In this document: positions 27,094 through 37,049 of the stretch, piece by piece | Position numbering within the stretch: the first letter of the stretch is position 1 | How the letters are laid out: every line of letters begins with the position of its first letter | Source of the DNA: Synechococcus sp. PCC 7335 | GTDB lineage: Bacteria; Cyanobacteriota; Cyanobacteriia; Phormidesmidales; Phormidesmidaceae | Reading direction: 5' to 3' | Length of the DNA: 64,000 bases | Assembly: GCF_000155595.1 (NCBI RefSeq) | Contig: NZ_DS989904.1 | Location: 2,729,290 to 2,793,289, forward strand | Translations under genes and position numbers: made by a program | Notes under the pieces: model-generated | Seen by the model: the letters and a program-made list of their open reading frames with translations, nothing else | Database searches by the model: none | What the model was told of the DNA's origin: nothing

Positions 27094-28173
27094 ATGACGA
27101 CCCTTATTCAACGTCCGAATATAAGCCAGTGGGAGAGATTCTGCCAGTGGATCACAAGTACTGAGAACCGTCTTTATATTGGGTGGTTCGGTGTTCTGAT
27201 GCTGCCACTTCTTGGCGTCTCTATCACTGTGTTTGTCACCGCCTTCATCGCAGCACCTCCAGTTGATATCGACGGCATCCGCGAACCGCTTTCTGGCTCG
27301 CTGCTGTACGGCAACAATATTATTACGGCTGCCGTTGTTCCTACCTCTAATGCCATTGGGCTTCACTTTTATCCGATCTGGGAAGCCGCCACATTAGACG
27401 AATGGCTCTATAACGGAGGGCCTTATCAGATGATCGCCTTCCACTACATTCCAGCCCTGCTATGTTATTTGGGCCGAGAATGGGAGCTGAGCTATCGACT
27501 AGGAATGCGTCCTTGGATTTGCATTGCCTACTCCGCGCCTGTTGCAGCGACTATTTCTGTTTTCTTGATCTATCCAATTGGTCAGGGCAGCTTTTCTGAT
27601 GGTCTACCGATGGGCATCAGCGGCACTTTCAACTTCATGTTCGTCTTCCAGGCAGAGCATAATATTCTAATGCACCCATTCCACATGCTTGGCGTTGCGG
27701 GTGTACTGGGCGGTTCCTTGTTCTGTGCAATGCACGGCTCGTTAGTGACCTCTAGCTTGGTCAGAGAAACTAGCGACTCACAGTCTCAAAACGAGGGCTA
27801 TAAATTTGGCCAAGAAGAAGAGACTTACAATATTCTGGCTGCTCACGGCTACTTTGGTCGATTGATCTTCCAGTATGCTAGTTTCAACAATTCCCGCCAG
27901 CTTCACTTCTTCTTAGCCGCGTGGCCAGTGGTTTGTATCTGGTTTGTAGCGTTGGGAATTAGTACAATGGCCTTTAACCTTAATGGTTTCAACTTCAATC
28001 ATTCTGTTCTAGACTCGCAAGGTCGCGTGCTGCCGAGCTGGGCAGATGTGGTCAATCGTGCCAGTCTAGGCTTTGAAGTTATGCACGAGCGCAATGCACA
28101 CAACTTTCCATTAGACTTGGCTAGCGGAGAATCCGTTCAGGTTGCTATGCGTGCTCCTCATATTGGCGCTTGA
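27094..28173 (+). CDS. psbA3: Photosystem II D1 protein, far-red type paralogue
   Basis: 359 residues, the full D1 length. Tyr160 (TyrZ), Asp169, Glu188, His189, His331, Glu332, Asp341 and Ala343 correspond to D1 positions 161, 170, 189, 190, 332, 333, 342 and 344. The oxidising Tyr and the Mn4CaO5 ligands are therefore kept, which excludes the chlorophyll f synthase ChlF, where these are lost. Many positions otherwise constant in D1 differ ([30 protein letters not shown] with Glu129, [26 protein letters not shown]). This is the pattern expected of the far-red D1 of FaRLiP clusters. It is convergent to the psbH-psbB-psbC-psbD operon, with a terminator 50 bp after its stop. The symbol follows FaRLiP usage and is provisional. 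Confidence 0.9.
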   Translation: MTTLIQRPNISQWERFCQWITSTENRLYIGWFGVLMLPLLGVSITVFVTAFIAAPPVDIDGIREPLSGSLLYGNNIITAAVVPTSNAIGLHFYPIWEAATLDEWLYNGGPYQMIAFHYIPALLCYLGREWELSYRLGMRPWICIAYSAPVAATISVFLIYPIGQGSFSDGLPMGISGTFNFMFVFQAEHNILMHPFHMLGVAGVLGGSLFCAMHGSLVTSSLVRETSDSQSQNEGYKFGQEEETYNILAAHGYFGRLIFQYASFNNSRQLHFFLAAWPVVCIWFVALGISTMAFNLNGFNFNHSVLDSQGRVLPSWADVVNRASLGFEVMHERNAHNFPLDLASGESVQVAMRAPHIGA

Positions 28174-28225
28174 TACATTCTCTGATGAATAAATCGTAGT
28201 GGCAACTTATCCTTGTTATCTAGGT

Positions 28226-28255
28226 AGCGCTTTCCATCAGGAGAGCGCTTTTCTC
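28226..28255 (+). terminator. Intrinsic terminator of psbA
   Basis: AGCGCTTTCC, loop ATCA, GGAGAGCGCT form a 10-bp stem with one wobble pair, followed directly by TTTTCTCTT. It lies 53 bp after the psbA stop codon. Confidence 0.8.
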
Positions 28256-28632
28256 TTGCTTACTAACCTATTGCCTTCTCCAGGGATGAAGTGTATCTAT
28301 AGCATTCGCTATTACGCGCTGCATACTTCCCCCACAGCAAAACCCCTGTCACAAGAGAGCTGAGTGGCGATCGCTATAGTGTGGGATGTATCCGAGTATA
28401 TGCTTAGCGCGTACAAGCCAGACAGATTAAGCCCTTCGCTTGGTCAACGATGAGCGCTCGGCTAAGAGAAATTGCGTGAAGCGGAATGGATGCAGCGCGA
28501 CTGATAAAGTTCTTCTGTGATGACTGAATGATTCCCCAACTAGTGAAGAAAGCTTCCTGGACGTGACTGAACGGCTCTTATCGTTTTCATAGGATACTTC
28601 TCCCCAAAGAGCTACAGAAAACTAGCAAAAGC

Positions 28633-28665
28633 AAACCGCACGACGTGGAGGATTGCCGTACGGTT
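28633..28665 (-). terminator. Probable terminator of the far-red operon, after psbH
   Basis: On the minus strand AACCGTACG pairs with CGTGCGGTT (one G-U), loop about 15 nt, followed by TGCTTTTGC. It is 29 bp beyond the psbH stop codon and in the right direction to end the apcD-to-psbH transcription unit. The T-run is short, so confidence is moderate. Confidence 0.5.
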
Positions 28666-28693
28666 AATGAAGTCTTTCTCTGTATTCTTGTTT

Positions 28694-28894
28694 CTAAACG
28701 TCAATGCCTTCGACAATAACAGTACCGTTATATAGCTGAAGAATGGTCAAAATGAACAGCAGAAGCGCAATCAGCATAATCCCCATCAGGGGAGCTGTGC
28801 CCCAGCCAGGAACTACTTTGCCCGCTTCGGAATTGAGCTTTCTTAAAGGATATTGCAAAGGTGCAGCTTTGTTGGAAACGTATTTTTGTCGCAT
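28694..28894 (-). CDS. psbH2: Photosystem II PsbH, far-red paralogue
   Basis: 66 residues with PsbH order: basic N-terminus, [20 protein letters not shown], one membrane segment [20 protein letters not shown], and a short lumenal tail. The motif GKVVPGWGT(A/T)P followed by the helix is diagnostic. PsbH is a single-span subunit that contacts CP47 and helps assembly and acceptor-side electron transfer. It is the last gene of the minus-strand run and follows psbB by about 75 bp. The position in this cluster marks it as the far-red paralogue; the sequence alone would only say PsbH. Confidence 0.9.
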
Positions 28895-28969
28895 GAGAAC
28901 CTTATTAGAACAATTAGGTGTATCTAGAAAGCGACAAGATGTACTATCATCTTGTCGCTTGATTTGGCT

Positions 28970-30499
28970 TTATGCAGGTGTTTGTTGAGAGGTTGGGTCA
29001 CCGACTTTCTTGAAGTAGCCCCACTCCACTTGCTCAGCGCTTAGGCTCGGATCAATGCCGGAGAACACGTCTTGGAAGAGCGCTCTCAACCCATGCCAGA
29101 TATGGCCAAAGAACCACAGCAGGCCAAAGATCACATGGAAGAAAGCAAAGAAACCTCGATTGCTGGTTCTAAATAAACCGTCAGAGTCGTAGACACTGCG
29201 ATCGAATTCAAACGGCTCTCCTAGCTGAGCGCGACGAGCATATTTTTTAACGTCTTTAGGATCGCTAAACGTCTGTCCATCTAGCTCTCCGCCGTAAAAG
29301 CTCACGGTTACGCCCGTCTGTTCGATTCCATATTTGGATTCTGCCTGCCGGAAAGGGATATCGGCACGAACGATGCCGTCTTGGTCGAACAAGACAACTG
29401 GAAAGTTCTCAAAGAAGTTTGGCATTCTGCGAACTGTAAGCTCTCTGCCTTCGCCATCTTTAAAGACTGGATGACCTAGCCAGCCGGTGGGTAGACCGTC
29501 GCCGTCTACCATGCGTCCGACTCGGAAGAGTCCACCTTTGGCCGGACTGTTGCCGATGTAGTCGTAAAAAGCGAGTTTGGTCGGAATCTCTGACCACGCC
29601 TCAGACGGACTTTTGCCGTCGCTAATACTGGCTTTTACCTGGCGGCTGATCGCTTGTTGAAAGAAGCCTTGGTCCCATTGATACCGAGTTGGTCCCCAGA
29701 GTTCGATAGGGGTGGTAGCCGTGCCATACCACATCGTCCCGGCGGCAATGAAAGCCCCCGAAAAGAAGACGGCTAGCCCGCTGGCTAGTGTGCCTTCGAT
29801 GTTTCCCATCCTTAGCCCCTTGTATAGATATTCAGGTGGCCGAACAAAGATGTGAAACAGTCCGCCGATGATAGCAACGATGCCTAGGGCAATGTGATGA
29901 GCGACCACGCCGCCTGGATTGTGGGGATCGAATCCGGCTGCGCCCCATTCTGGGGCAACACCCTGAATATGTCCGGTAAGTCCTAGCGGATCTGAAACCC
30001 ACATACCAGGACCGAACAAACCCGTGAGATGGAAAGCACCAAAGCCGAAGCAGAGAATTCCGGCTAGGGTGAGGTGAATGCCGAAGACTTTAGGCAAGTC
30101 GATTACGGGTTCGTCTGTTTTGGGATCAAAGAAAGTGGCTACGTCCCAGTAGACCCAGTGCCAACAGGCAGCGAGGAAAGAGAGCCCCGAAAAGATAATG
30201 TGCGCGATCGCCACCGTCTCAAACGTCCAAAATCCTGGGTTTGTAAACGTCTCACCGGTGACGCTCCAGCCTTGCCAAGAATTCACCACGCCGAGCCTAG
30301 AGACGAACGGCATTAAAAAACAACCCTGTCGCCACATTGGATTCAAAACCGGGTCGCTTGGGTCAAACAGCGCCAGCTCGAACAGCAGCATCGAACCTGC
30401 AAACCCAGCACATAGGGCATTGTGCATGATATGCACGGCAATCAATCGACCCGGATCGTTCAGCACAGATGTGTGAACACGATACCAAGGGAGTCCCAT
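28970..30499 (-). CDS. psbB2: Photosystem II CP47, far-red paralogue
   Basis: 509 residues from ATG 30499, chosen because AGGAGA lies 8 nt upstream and [19 protein letters not shown] is the universal CP47 start; the frame extends 17 codons further without family character. Six membrane spans with chlorophyll-ligating His pairs ([51 protein letters not shown]) and the large lumenal loop are present, and it ends near [13 protein letters not shown]47 is the inner antenna next to D2, carrying about 16 chlorophylls. In FaRLiP cells the paralogue accommodates chlorophyll f at selected sites. It lies between psbC and psbH in one operon. Confidence 0.92.
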   Translation of the reverse strand: MGLPWYRVHTSVLNDPGRLIAVHIMHNALCAGFAGSMLLFELALFDPSDPVLNPMWRQGCFLMPFVSRLGVVNSWQGWSVTGETFTNPGFWTFETVAIAHIIFSGLSFLAACWHWVYWDVATFFDPKTDEPVIDLPKVFGIHLTLAGILCFGFGAFHLTGLFGPGMWVSDPLGLTGHIQGVAPEWGAAGFDPHNPGGVVAHHIALGIVAIIGGLFHIFVRPPEYLYKGLRMGNIEGTLASGLAVFFSGAFIAAGTMWYGTATTPIELWGPTRYQWDQGFFQQAISRQVKASISDGKSPSEAWSEIPTKLAFYDYIGNSPAKGGLFRVGRMVDGDGLPTGWLGHPVFKDGEGRELTVRRMPNFFENFPVVLFDQDGIVRADIPFRQAESKYGIEQTGVTVSFYGGELDGQTFSDPKDVKKYARRAQLGEPFEFDRSVYDSDGLFRTSNRGFFAFFHVIFGLLWFFGHIWHGLRALFQDVFSGIDPSLSAEQVEWGYFKKVGDPTSQQTPA

Positions 30500-30650
30500 C
30501 GGATTTTCTCCTGAAATAAACAATCGATTTTTATCTATCGCTTTGGCCACTTAAGCTTTGGGCACTAGCTTTAGGCACTTAGCGCGATCACCACTTTGCT
30601 CCACCCATGCTTTAGCGGTGAAACCTTTGTCATCGCCTTTGGCACAACAG

Positions 30651-30690
30651 AGCAAAGTGATCAGCTAGAGAGCAAAGTGATCAGCTAGCA
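30651..30690. repeat. Tandem 20-bp duplication between psbC and psbB
   Basis: AGCAAAGTGATCAGCTAGAG is followed by a second copy with 18 of 20 bases identical. The repeat can also pair with GATCACCACTTTGCTC about 60 bp away (30587-30602), giving a hairpin in the 215-bp gap between psbC and psbB. Confidence 0.6.
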
Positions 30691-30714
30691 GTGCGGATGC
30701 AGCCGATGCTAGCT

Positions 30715-32163
30715 CTAGTCAGAACGCAAGCTCGGATCAATCGGTGCCATCGATAGCACGGGCTCATCTTCGCGGTCTAGTCCAGTTTCAAACCCAGCCG
30801 CTGCCGCTCTCGCCCGGCCAGCGTGCCAGAGGTGACCGACTAAAAAGAAAAAGCCAAAGATAAAGTGAGCCGAAGCGAGCCAGGTTCTAGGAGAAACATA
30901 GTTGAACGCATTGGATTCTGTCGCTAGACCTGCCACAGAGTTCAGTGAGCCGATCGGCGAGTGGGTCATATATTCTGCGGCCCGCCTCAGCTGCCAGGGC
31001 TGAACATCGTGCTGAAGCTTGTCTAAATCCAAACCGTTCTTGCCGCGTAAAGGCTCTAGCCACGGAGCACGCGCATCCCAAAATCGCATGGTCTCACCAC
31101 CAAAGATGATCTCTCCAGTCGGCGATCGCTGCAAATATTTACCCAGACCCGTTGGCCCCTGCGCCGAGGCGACATCCGCGCCCATTCCTTGATCTCTCAT
31201 CAAAAATACAAAAGACTGTGCCTGCGAAGATTCTGGAACCGTCGGTCCATAGAACACACTTGGATAAGCTGTATTGTTGAACCAGATAAAGGCCGCTGCA
31301 ATAAACGCCTGACCAGCAACATTCCCTAAACTTTGAGAGAGATAGGTTTCTCCTGTCCAAGGAAAAAGATTATAGGTCCATCGCAGTGGCGGCACGAGAA
31401 TATGCCAGATACCGCCTGCGATCAAAATACAGCCGATCCAAATATGGCCACCGATAATGTCTTCTAAATTGTTGACGCTGACAATCCAGCCTTCTCCTCC
31501 AGTGGGCCTTTTGATCAGATAGCCAAAGATGATGCGCGGATCCAACGTCGGGTTGGTGACTAAGCGAACATCGCCACCGCCGGGTGCCCAGGGATCATAT
31601 AGGCCACCCCAGTACATTGCTTTGGCCGCAAAGAGCAGGGCAAAGATGCCTAAAATCGCAATATGAAAGCCTAGAATCTGTGCGACTTTGGCTCTATCTG
31701 TCCAGTCAAACTGAAAGAAACCGTAGAGCTTTTCTGGGCCTTTGATAGCATGATACATGCCGCCAATACCCAGCACCGCCGAGCCAATTAGGTGAGCCAC
31801 GCCAATGGCGAAAAAGGGGAACATGCTGGTAATTTCACCAGATTGCCCGACGCCAATTCCCAAAGTGGCAATGTGGGGCATCAAGATACATCCCTGCTCG
31901 TACATTGGCTTGGACAGGTTAAAGTGGGAGACTTCAAACAGCAGCATGCCACCTGCCCACAGCGCGACTAGGCCAGCATGGGCGACGTGGGCTCCAAGAA
32001 AGCGCCCAGTTAGCTCTGGGGTAATGAGACGAGCATTTCCGGCCCACCAGGCATAGCCGCTCGTAGCCTCGTCATAGCCTGGACTAGCGGGTGCCAAAAT
32101 TGAGCCAACTTCAGCGGTAGGAGAGAGTGATAAGTCTGGAATCGTTTCGAGTGGAGTTTCCAT
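30715..32163 (-). CDS. psbC2: Photosystem II CP43, far-red paralogue
   Basis: 482 residues. CP43 segments: [69 protein letters not shown], and the lumenal loop motif [20 protein letters not shown]. In that motif the Glu (Glu354 of standard CP43) ligates the Mn cluster and the Arg is its second-shell partner, so the oxygen-evolving site is complete. Start ATG 32163; an in-frame stop lies only four codons upstream. The usual overlap with the end of psbD is thus absent (45-bp gap), and no strong ribosome-binding site is visible. Divergence from ordinary CP43 and context indicate the far-red form. Confidence 0.92.
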   Translation of the reverse strand: METPLETIPDLSLSPTAEVGSILAPASPGYDEATSGYAWWAGNARLITPELTGRFLGAHVAHAGLVALWAGGMLLFEVSHFNLSKPMYEQGCILMPHIATLGIGVGQSGEITSMFPFFAIGVAHLIGSAVLGIGGMYHAIKGPEKLYGFFQFDWTDRAKVAQILGFHIAILGIFALLFAAKAMYWGGLYDPWAPGGGDVRLVTNPTLDPRIIFGYLIKRPTGGEGWIVSVNNLEDIIGGHIWIGCILIAGGIWHILVPPLRWTYNLFPWTGETYLSQSLGNVAGQAFIAAAFIWFNNTAYPSVFYGPTVPESSQAQSFVFLMRDQGMGADVASAQGPTGLGKYLQRSPTGEIIFGGETMRFWDARAPWLEPLRGKNGLDLDKLQHDVQPWQLRRAAEYMTHSPIGSLNSVAGLATESNAFNYVSPRTWLASAHFIFGFFFLVGHLWHAGRARAAAAGFETGLDREDEPVLSMAPIDPSLRSD

Positions 32164-32208
32164 ATGAGTAGGTCAGGTGAGAAAACTATGGATGAATGCT
32201 TTTTGTTC

Positions 32209-33267
32209 TTATTCAGAAAAGCCACGGGGAAGAACTTCATCGGGGAAAACAAACTTTTTCGCAGGCTGATCCATTTCTGAAAGCCAAGCGCGAAGTCCTT
32301 CATTCAACAGAATGTTTTTGGTATAAAACGTTTCAAATTCAGGATCTTCAGCGGCCCTGATCTCTTGACTAACAAAGTCATAGGCTCTGAGATTAAAGGC
32401 CAATCCGGCCATGCCGATAGCGCTCATCCACAAACCAGTGACGGGAACGAACAGCATGAAAAAATGCAGCCAGCGTTTGTTGGAAAAGGCAATCCCAAAG
32501 ATCTGCGACCAAAACCGATTGGCGGTCACCATGGAGTAGGTCTCTTCACCTTGATCGGTGCTAAAGCCTTTGAAAGTGTTTTTACTTTGGTTGTCTCTAA
32601 AGAGCGTATTTTGTACCGTTGCGCCGTGGATAGCGCAGAGCAATGCGCCGCCCAGAACGCCCGTGACGCCCATCATATGGAAGGGATTAAGCGTGTAGTT
32701 ATGAAAGCCTTGGAAGAAAAGTAGGAAGCGGAAGATAGCGGAGACGCCAAAGCCGGGGCCGAAAAACCAGCTAGATTGACCCAGGGGATAGATCAAAAAC
32801 GTGGCGCAGTAGACGGCGATTGGGGCAGAAAAGGCGATCGCATTATAAGGCCGAATTCCAACTAGCCTAGCAATCTCAATTTGCCTGAGCATAAATCCGA
32901 TCAGTCCAAACACGCCGTGCAGGGCGGTAAACGTCCAGAGCCCGCCAATCTGGCACCAGCGCACAAAGTCTCCGCTCGCCTCTGGCCCCCAAAGCAACAA
33001 CAGCGAATGGCCCATGCTCTCTGCTGGCGTAGACACCGCTACGGTGAGAAAATTGCAGCCTTCTAGATAGGAAGACACTAGGCCGTGGGTATACCAAGAG
33101 GTGACAAAAGTCGTTCCGGTAAACCAAGCGCCGATCGCTAAAAAAGAACAGGGAAAGAGTAGCAGCCCTGACCAGCCAATAAAAACAAAGCGATCACGCT
33201 TTAGCCAGTCATCAAGCTGCTTGATCCAATCTCTCGCTGAGCCAAGAGAGCCCATCGTAATTGTCAT
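32209..33267 (-). CDS. psbD3: Photosystem II D2 protein, far-red paralogue
   Basis: 352 residues, the normal D2 length. Diagnostic stretches: [58 protein letters not shown] (contains TyrD), [16 protein letters not shown] (chlorophyll/His region), [10 protein letters not shown] (iron/quinone side) and [21 protein letters not shown]2 forms the reaction-centre heterodimer with D1. It precedes psbC in transcription and follows the Cys-less apcD. Substitutions around the transmembrane helices compared with ordinary D2 are numerous, as expected for the FaRLiP paralogue; pigment tuning is inference. Confidence 0.92.
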   Translation of the reverse strand: MTITMGSLGSARDWIKQLDDWLKRDRFVFIGWSGLLLFPCSFLAIGAWFTGTTFVTSWYTHGLVSSYLEGCNFLTVAVSTPAESMGHSLLLLWGPEASGDFVRWCQIGGLWTFTALHGVFGLIGFMLRQIEIARLVGIRPYNAIAFSAPIAVYCATFLIYPLGQSSWFFGPGFGVSAIFRFLLFFQGFHNYTLNPFHMMGVTGVLGGALLCAIHGATVQNTLFRDNQSKNTFKGFSTDQGEETYSMVTANRFWSQIFGIAFSNKRWLHFFMLFVPVTGLWMSAIGMAGLAFNLRAYDFVSQEIRAAEDPEFETFYTKNILLNEGLRAWLSEMDQPAKKFVFPDEVLPRGFSE

Positions 33268-33327
33268 TGTTGTATCCTCGTCGTGTGCTGGGGAGTCTTT
33301 TGAGATGATTTTGTAAACTTGTAGTCG

Positions 33328-33873
33328 CTATGCTGCCGCTTGCCTAGCACTTTGTCTGGCGCTGCGATCTTTGATGCCAAAGTACGAAGGCCCAGGCCGC
33401 ACCAGCTCCTGAATAATTTGATCGAAGTAAGGGATGATTGCCTCAGCTTCGGCTTCAGAGAGCAGGGCGATCGCTTCCGCTTTTAAGCAGCGCAGGTACT
33501 GCAAAATATTGTCTAGAGGAATGCCGATATTGGTGTATAGCTCCTTCATGCCTAGAAGCCCAATTTCTCTGAGTGGCTGATCGTTTCCAGCTAGCAAGCA
33601 ATAGCTAATCAGGCGGATGTACCAGCTCATATCGCGCTGCGCCGCCTCAGTTTTACGAGGGCTGCCGCTGTTGCTAGGCGTTCTAGGGCAAATTTGCCAG
33701 AACTTCCTAGTGCCTCGCTCTACAATAGTAGGCGCGTGAGACTCCAGCGTTTTTGCCAGCTGAATTTGACTGGCTCCAGTCTTACAGAAGCTCCGAATCA
33801 TCTCTAGCTCTCCGGGGGTCGGATAGCGTAGTTCTTCATCGGCATTCGAGATAATTTGTTTGACAATGCTCAT
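33328..33873 (-). CDS. apcD5: Far-red allophycocyanin alpha-type subunit without the canonical bilin Cys, C-terminally extended
   Basis: 181 residues from ATG 33873 (MSIVKQIISNADEELRYP), an ApcD-like globin fold. Where relatives have a Cys (ATCLRD in ApcA/ApcD, ASCQRD in the sister at 37627), this protein reads EAAQRDMSWYIRL, so the usual thioether to phycocyanobilin cannot form. The tail beyond the normal end (about 22 residues: RPGPSYFGIKDRSARQSARQAA) is basic and absent from the two sister subunits. FaRLiP clusters carry three ApcD paralogues (D2, D3, D5). The assignment to D5 rests on position next to psbD, which I recall from other clusters, and is provisional. Noncovalent bilin binding, as in ApcE2, or a structural role is possible. 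Confidence 0.8.
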   Translation of the reverse strand: MSIVKQIISNADEELRYPTPGELEMIRSFCKTGASQIQLAKTLESHAPTIVERGTRKFWQICPRTPSNSGSPRKTEAAQRDMSWYIRLISYCLLAGNDQPLREIGLLGMKELYTNIGIPLDNILQYLRCLKAEAIALLSEAEAEAIIPYFDQIIQELVRPGPSYFGIKDRSARQSARQAAA

Positions 33874-34063
33874 GACGTCAGTAAACACCTAAAACTTAGG
33901 ATGAATTTGAACACCACCGAACCAGCTAATACAGATGCGGTAGTTGAAAGGATTGTTGAGACGCAGCCATTTTCTCCAGGACAGATGAGAACTGTCAGAA
34001 ATAGGCAGCTGACCGTTTGCTCGGGTAGCAAATGGTGCGTTGTTTTGGGCTGAAATCATAGGA

Positions 34064-36415
34064 TTAATCGGAACTGGTTTCTTGTAGCGCGACAGCCATC
34101 GAAGGCTCTATATTCTCCGAAATAGCAGAATCTTCTGAAGCAGCTGGCTCATCTGAAGCAGGAGGATCTGCTAAAGCAACAGAACTTTTGGAGGTCGCTG
34201 GCTCTGTCGATGATGCCGAACGATCTTCAAGAGCGCCATTGTCAGAGTGACGAGCGGTAGCCGGCTGTCTGTTTGATGCTGAATTGTTGAGAGGTGATCG
34301 CGGCGAAATGTTGGCGGCTGGCGGCTGGTAGCGCATCATATATTCGCCAACGGTATGGGGATTGTCTCTGAGTTTTGATATTGCAACAGGCCCTTTGGGC
34401 GATCGCAATGCCAATCCACGCGGCGTCACATAGCGCTCATAGGGAACTGTGTTCTCTCCAAACGCCGTGCGATAGTCATCGCTATCAATCAGCGCGTCAA
34501 CCAGGGCATAGAACCCCTGCCGACCGCAAATATCATAGTATTTGCTAGTTTCTCTGCGTCCATAAGTGGGTCGCCCTAGCAGTCGCCGATGGATAATTTC
34601 AGCGGCCTTTGTCATATAGAGATTTTCCCAGTAAGCCTGTCTGAATGATCGAGACTTCGCCAACTGTCGAACAAATTCTCGTACGGTAATCAGTCCGCCT
34701 TTAAGCTGGGTTTCAGCTGCTTGATGACGTTGGCTCCCTAGCACTTCACAGCCAAACACCTGCCGATAAGCCGCCAAAATAACCGATTCAACAGAATGTT
34801 GCCTGCTGTCAGAGCTAGGGAAAAAGCTGAGAGATTCGCTCGCTTTTGTGGGTTTGTGAGCTAGCGTCTTCAAAGAGAAAATCTGCTGAGAGATTTCGGC
34901 GTGACTTTTTCTGTGGGCGTGACCAACCAGAATCCGGCGACTGTCTTCGCTAAAGTGAACGGGCTGAGCCGCGGGATTTGTTGTTTCATGCGGAAAGATA
35001 GCGCCAAATTGAGTTTCTAGCGGATCGTTGCCCATACCGTAGGGGTGTTGATTGGGCAAAGGTTGACGGTAGCTAGCAAAGGCGGTGACAAACTGCGGTA
35101 CCTTGCGAGCCGGCGCGCTGTACTTGAACAGATCTAGCTGGGGGCCCCAGTTTCGACAGGCTTGAGCTTCTATGCCTAGACCGCGTATGTACGGTACAGT
35201 TTCTGCGCCAAAGTAGTCAGCGTACTCTTGAGAGCTGACTAGCGCATCTACCAGCGCCGAGAACCCCTGATCAGCAACTAGCTCAAAGTATCGCTGAAAC
35301 TCTTCCATACAGCTTAGCCCTCGCCCAAGGAAGTGGCGGCAGGCTAGCTCAATGGACCGGCTAATCATGTATGGCTCGTAGAATAATTGCCGATAGAGGC
35401 GCGATTTGCCCAACTGCCGAATGAACAGTTCCATTGATCCGTCTTCGCCTTTGAGCTGAGAAATGGGCTGAGTTAGTTCGGCTGTACCCAGACCGCTAAT
35501 ATCTCGCTCAAAGACTTGTCGGTAGGCAGCTCTAATCACCGCATCTTTCTCACTATCGGGTAGCGTAGGCTTCATTACCCATCTAGGAATGGCGCACCCG
35601 CTATCTTCATAGCTTTCTGGAAAGCTAAGGCCCTGATCGTGTTTTGAGACGCCAGTGCGGTATCGATCTGAGGGTTTTTCTACCTGATAGTCGGCAATCA
35701 ACACATCAAAATATCGCCTGACTAGTGCAGCAGCGGCTGAATCTACTGGAAAAAAAGAAAGCGATTTCCACTGCATTTCTTGCAGCGCCACTGTCGTTGC
35801 TACGGTCACATCTTCAGGAATGATTCCCCGCAGTCCCCGCGTGTTGACCGTGATAATACTCGTATCACCGGCCACAACGGCATAAGTGATATATCGCAAA
35901 AACCAGCCTAGATCGCGCATAGAGCGCTTCATCCGCACTGCGCCATAGTCCGCAATATTGATTGCCTGAAAGCGGCTGGGCACGCTGGGCTTTCCACTAA
36001 AGAATAATCCCTTTAACCAGGCTACTGGGTTAGTGATAGAACTCGACGAATTTTGGACGCTATGTCCATTGCCCGTTTGGCGTCTAGATTTTGGTGAGAG
36101 ATAGTCTTCTGCCACAAAGTATCCAGATCCTGGCATGCCGACCAATTCCTCTGGCTGTTCAAAATAGGCCATCGGATTGCCGCCGACAAAGATGCGTTTG
36201 CCGCCAGCTGCCACAATTTCGTTCGCGTGCTGGGCCAGTGTTTGGGCAATTTCTAGGCGCTGCAGTCCTGTTCTTAAAAAGGTTGAGAGCGTCTGCATTT
36301 CGCTATGGTTGGGATAGCGATCGCGCTGATGTGCTCCATTGATCACAGCGGTAGGTACTGTGTGGTACTGCTGCGGATGCACAACCGGGCTCCCTCCATT
36401 AGTTCGATCGGTCAT
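34064..36415 (-). CDS. apcE2: Far-red phycobilisome core-membrane linker ApcE2
   Basis: 783 residues from ATG 36415 (GGAG six bases upstream; the longer frame begins at a TTG). Residues about 1-230 form an alpha-phycobiliprotein-like domain with an inserted PB-loop. The chromophore site reads GLRGIIPEDVTVATTV, where FaRLiP ApcE2 proteins have VIPEDV in place of the bilin Cys, so pigment is held noncovalently and red-shifted. Two linker repeats follow (AVIRAAYRQVFERDISG near residue 270 and SVILAAYRQVFGCEVLG near 545). That number implies a small bicylindrical core. The last 80 residues are Ser/Ala/Pro/Glu-rich. It joins the core to PSII as terminal emitter. Tandem copies of TTTATTTGGACTTGG lie at the start region. 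Confidence 0.9.
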   Translation of the reverse strand: MTDRTNGGSPVVHPQQYHTVPTAVINGAHQRDRYPNHSEMQTLSTFLRTGLQRLEIAQTLAQHANEIVAAGGKRIFVGGNPMAYFEQPEELVGMPGSGYFVAEDYLSPKSRRQTGNGHSVQNSSSSITNPVAWLKGLFFSGKPSVPSRFQAINIADYGAVRMKRSMRDLGWFLRYITYAVVAGDTSIITVNTRGLRGIIPEDVTVATTVALQEMQWKSLSFFPVDSAAAALVRRYFDVLIADYQVEKPSDRYRTGVSKHDQGLSFPESYEDSGCAIPRWVMKPTLPDSEKDAVIRAAYRQVFERDISGLGTAELTQPISQLKGEDGSMELFIRQLGKSRLYRQLFYEPYMISRSIELACRHFLGRGLSCMEEFQRYFELVADQGFSALVDALVSSQEYADYFGAETVPYIRGLGIEAQACRNWGPQLDLFKYSAPARKVPQFVTAFASYRQPLPNQHPYGMGNDPLETQFGAIFPHETTNPAAQPVHFSEDSRRILVGHAHRKSHAEISQQIFSLKTLAHKPTKASESLSFFPSSDSRQHSVESVILAAYRQVFGCEVLGSQRHQAAETQLKGGLITVREFVRQLAKSRSFRQAYWENLYMTKAAEIIHRRLLGRPTYGRRETSKYYDICGRQGFYALVDALIDSDDYRTAFGENTVPYERYVTPRGLALRSPKGPVAISKLRDNPHTVGEYMMRYQPPAANISPRSPLNNSASNRQPATARHSDNGALEDRSASSTEPATSKSSVALADPPASDEPAASEDSAISENIEPSMAVALQETSSD

Positions 36416-36461
36416 AGCGGTCTCCAAGTCCAAATAAACCAAGTCCAAATAAATTCAATGC

Positions 36462-36944
36462 TCAGGGCATCAGCCCTGCAATCAGATAGTCAAAGTACGG
36501 CCCGACTTCAGCGGCATCTTCTCTGCTCAACATCGCTAGCGTGACTTCTTTGAGCGATCGCATACACAGCGCCACCGATCTCAGCGGTACCTCCAAAGAA
36601 AGATACATTTCCCGTACGCCTCGCACGCCGCTGGCCTCTAGTGGATCGACATCGCCGACCGCCACCGCATATGAGATCAATCGGATAAACCAAGCTTGGT
36701 CTCGCAAACACGATGCTTGAAACTGCTGATTGTCGCTGTTGCTAGGGGTAATCGGACATCGCTGCCAAAACCGCCTAGCGCCTTTTTCAACAATCTCTTC
36801 TGCGTTGCTGTTGAGAATAGAAACAATCCTCAATCGCTGGGGACCATTATTGAAAAAGCGATTGATCGCATCTAGCTCTCCTTTAGAGAGATAGCGAACT
36901 TCACGATCAGCAGTTGCGATCACCTGAGAAATCACACTCATCAC
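36462..36944 (-). CDS. apcD3: Far-red allophycocyanin alpha-type subunit
   Basis: 160 residues. AGGAGA lies 7 nt before the first ATG (36944), and a second ATG follows at once. Globin-like phycobiliprotein with the chromophore Cys kept in QASCLRDQAWFIRLIS, and PITPSNSDN in the preceding loop, shared with the other ApcD paralogues here (TPSNSG). It lies between apcB2 and apcE2 in the operon. It would pair with ApcB2 and bind phycocyanobilin absorbing beyond 700 nm. The D3 number is inferred from gene order; D2 and D3 might be swapped. Confidence 0.85.
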   Translation of the reverse strand: MMSVISQVIATADREVRYLSKGELDAINRFFNNGPQRLRIVSILNSNAEEIVEKGARRFWQRCPITPSNSDNQQFQASCLRDQAWFIRLISYAVAVGDVDPLEASGVRGVREMYLSLEVPLRSVALCMRSLKEVTLAMLSREDAAEVGPYFDYLIAGLMP

Positions 36945-37049
36945 AAAATCTCCTAAAACGGATCTGTTAAGACAGCGCCTCTACTAGCCGCCACTATCTA
37001 CTAGCCACTCATTACCGCTGACTAATAGGGCGCTTGGGTAAACCAACGA

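Larger units (their letters stand above)
28174..28693. other. Intergenic between convergent psbA and psbH
   Basis: About 520 bp with no coding frame. It holds a terminator for psbA at 28226-28255 and a hairpin facing psbH at 28633-28665. Between them (28260-28630) is unassigned sequence with one GGCGATCGCTATAG stretch and no recognisable gene or tRNA. Confidence 0.6.

Noticed and set aside
27094-28173. Chlorophyll f synthase (ChlF, psbA4)
   Set aside because: All Mn-cluster ligands and TyrZ are kept, which ChlF lacks.
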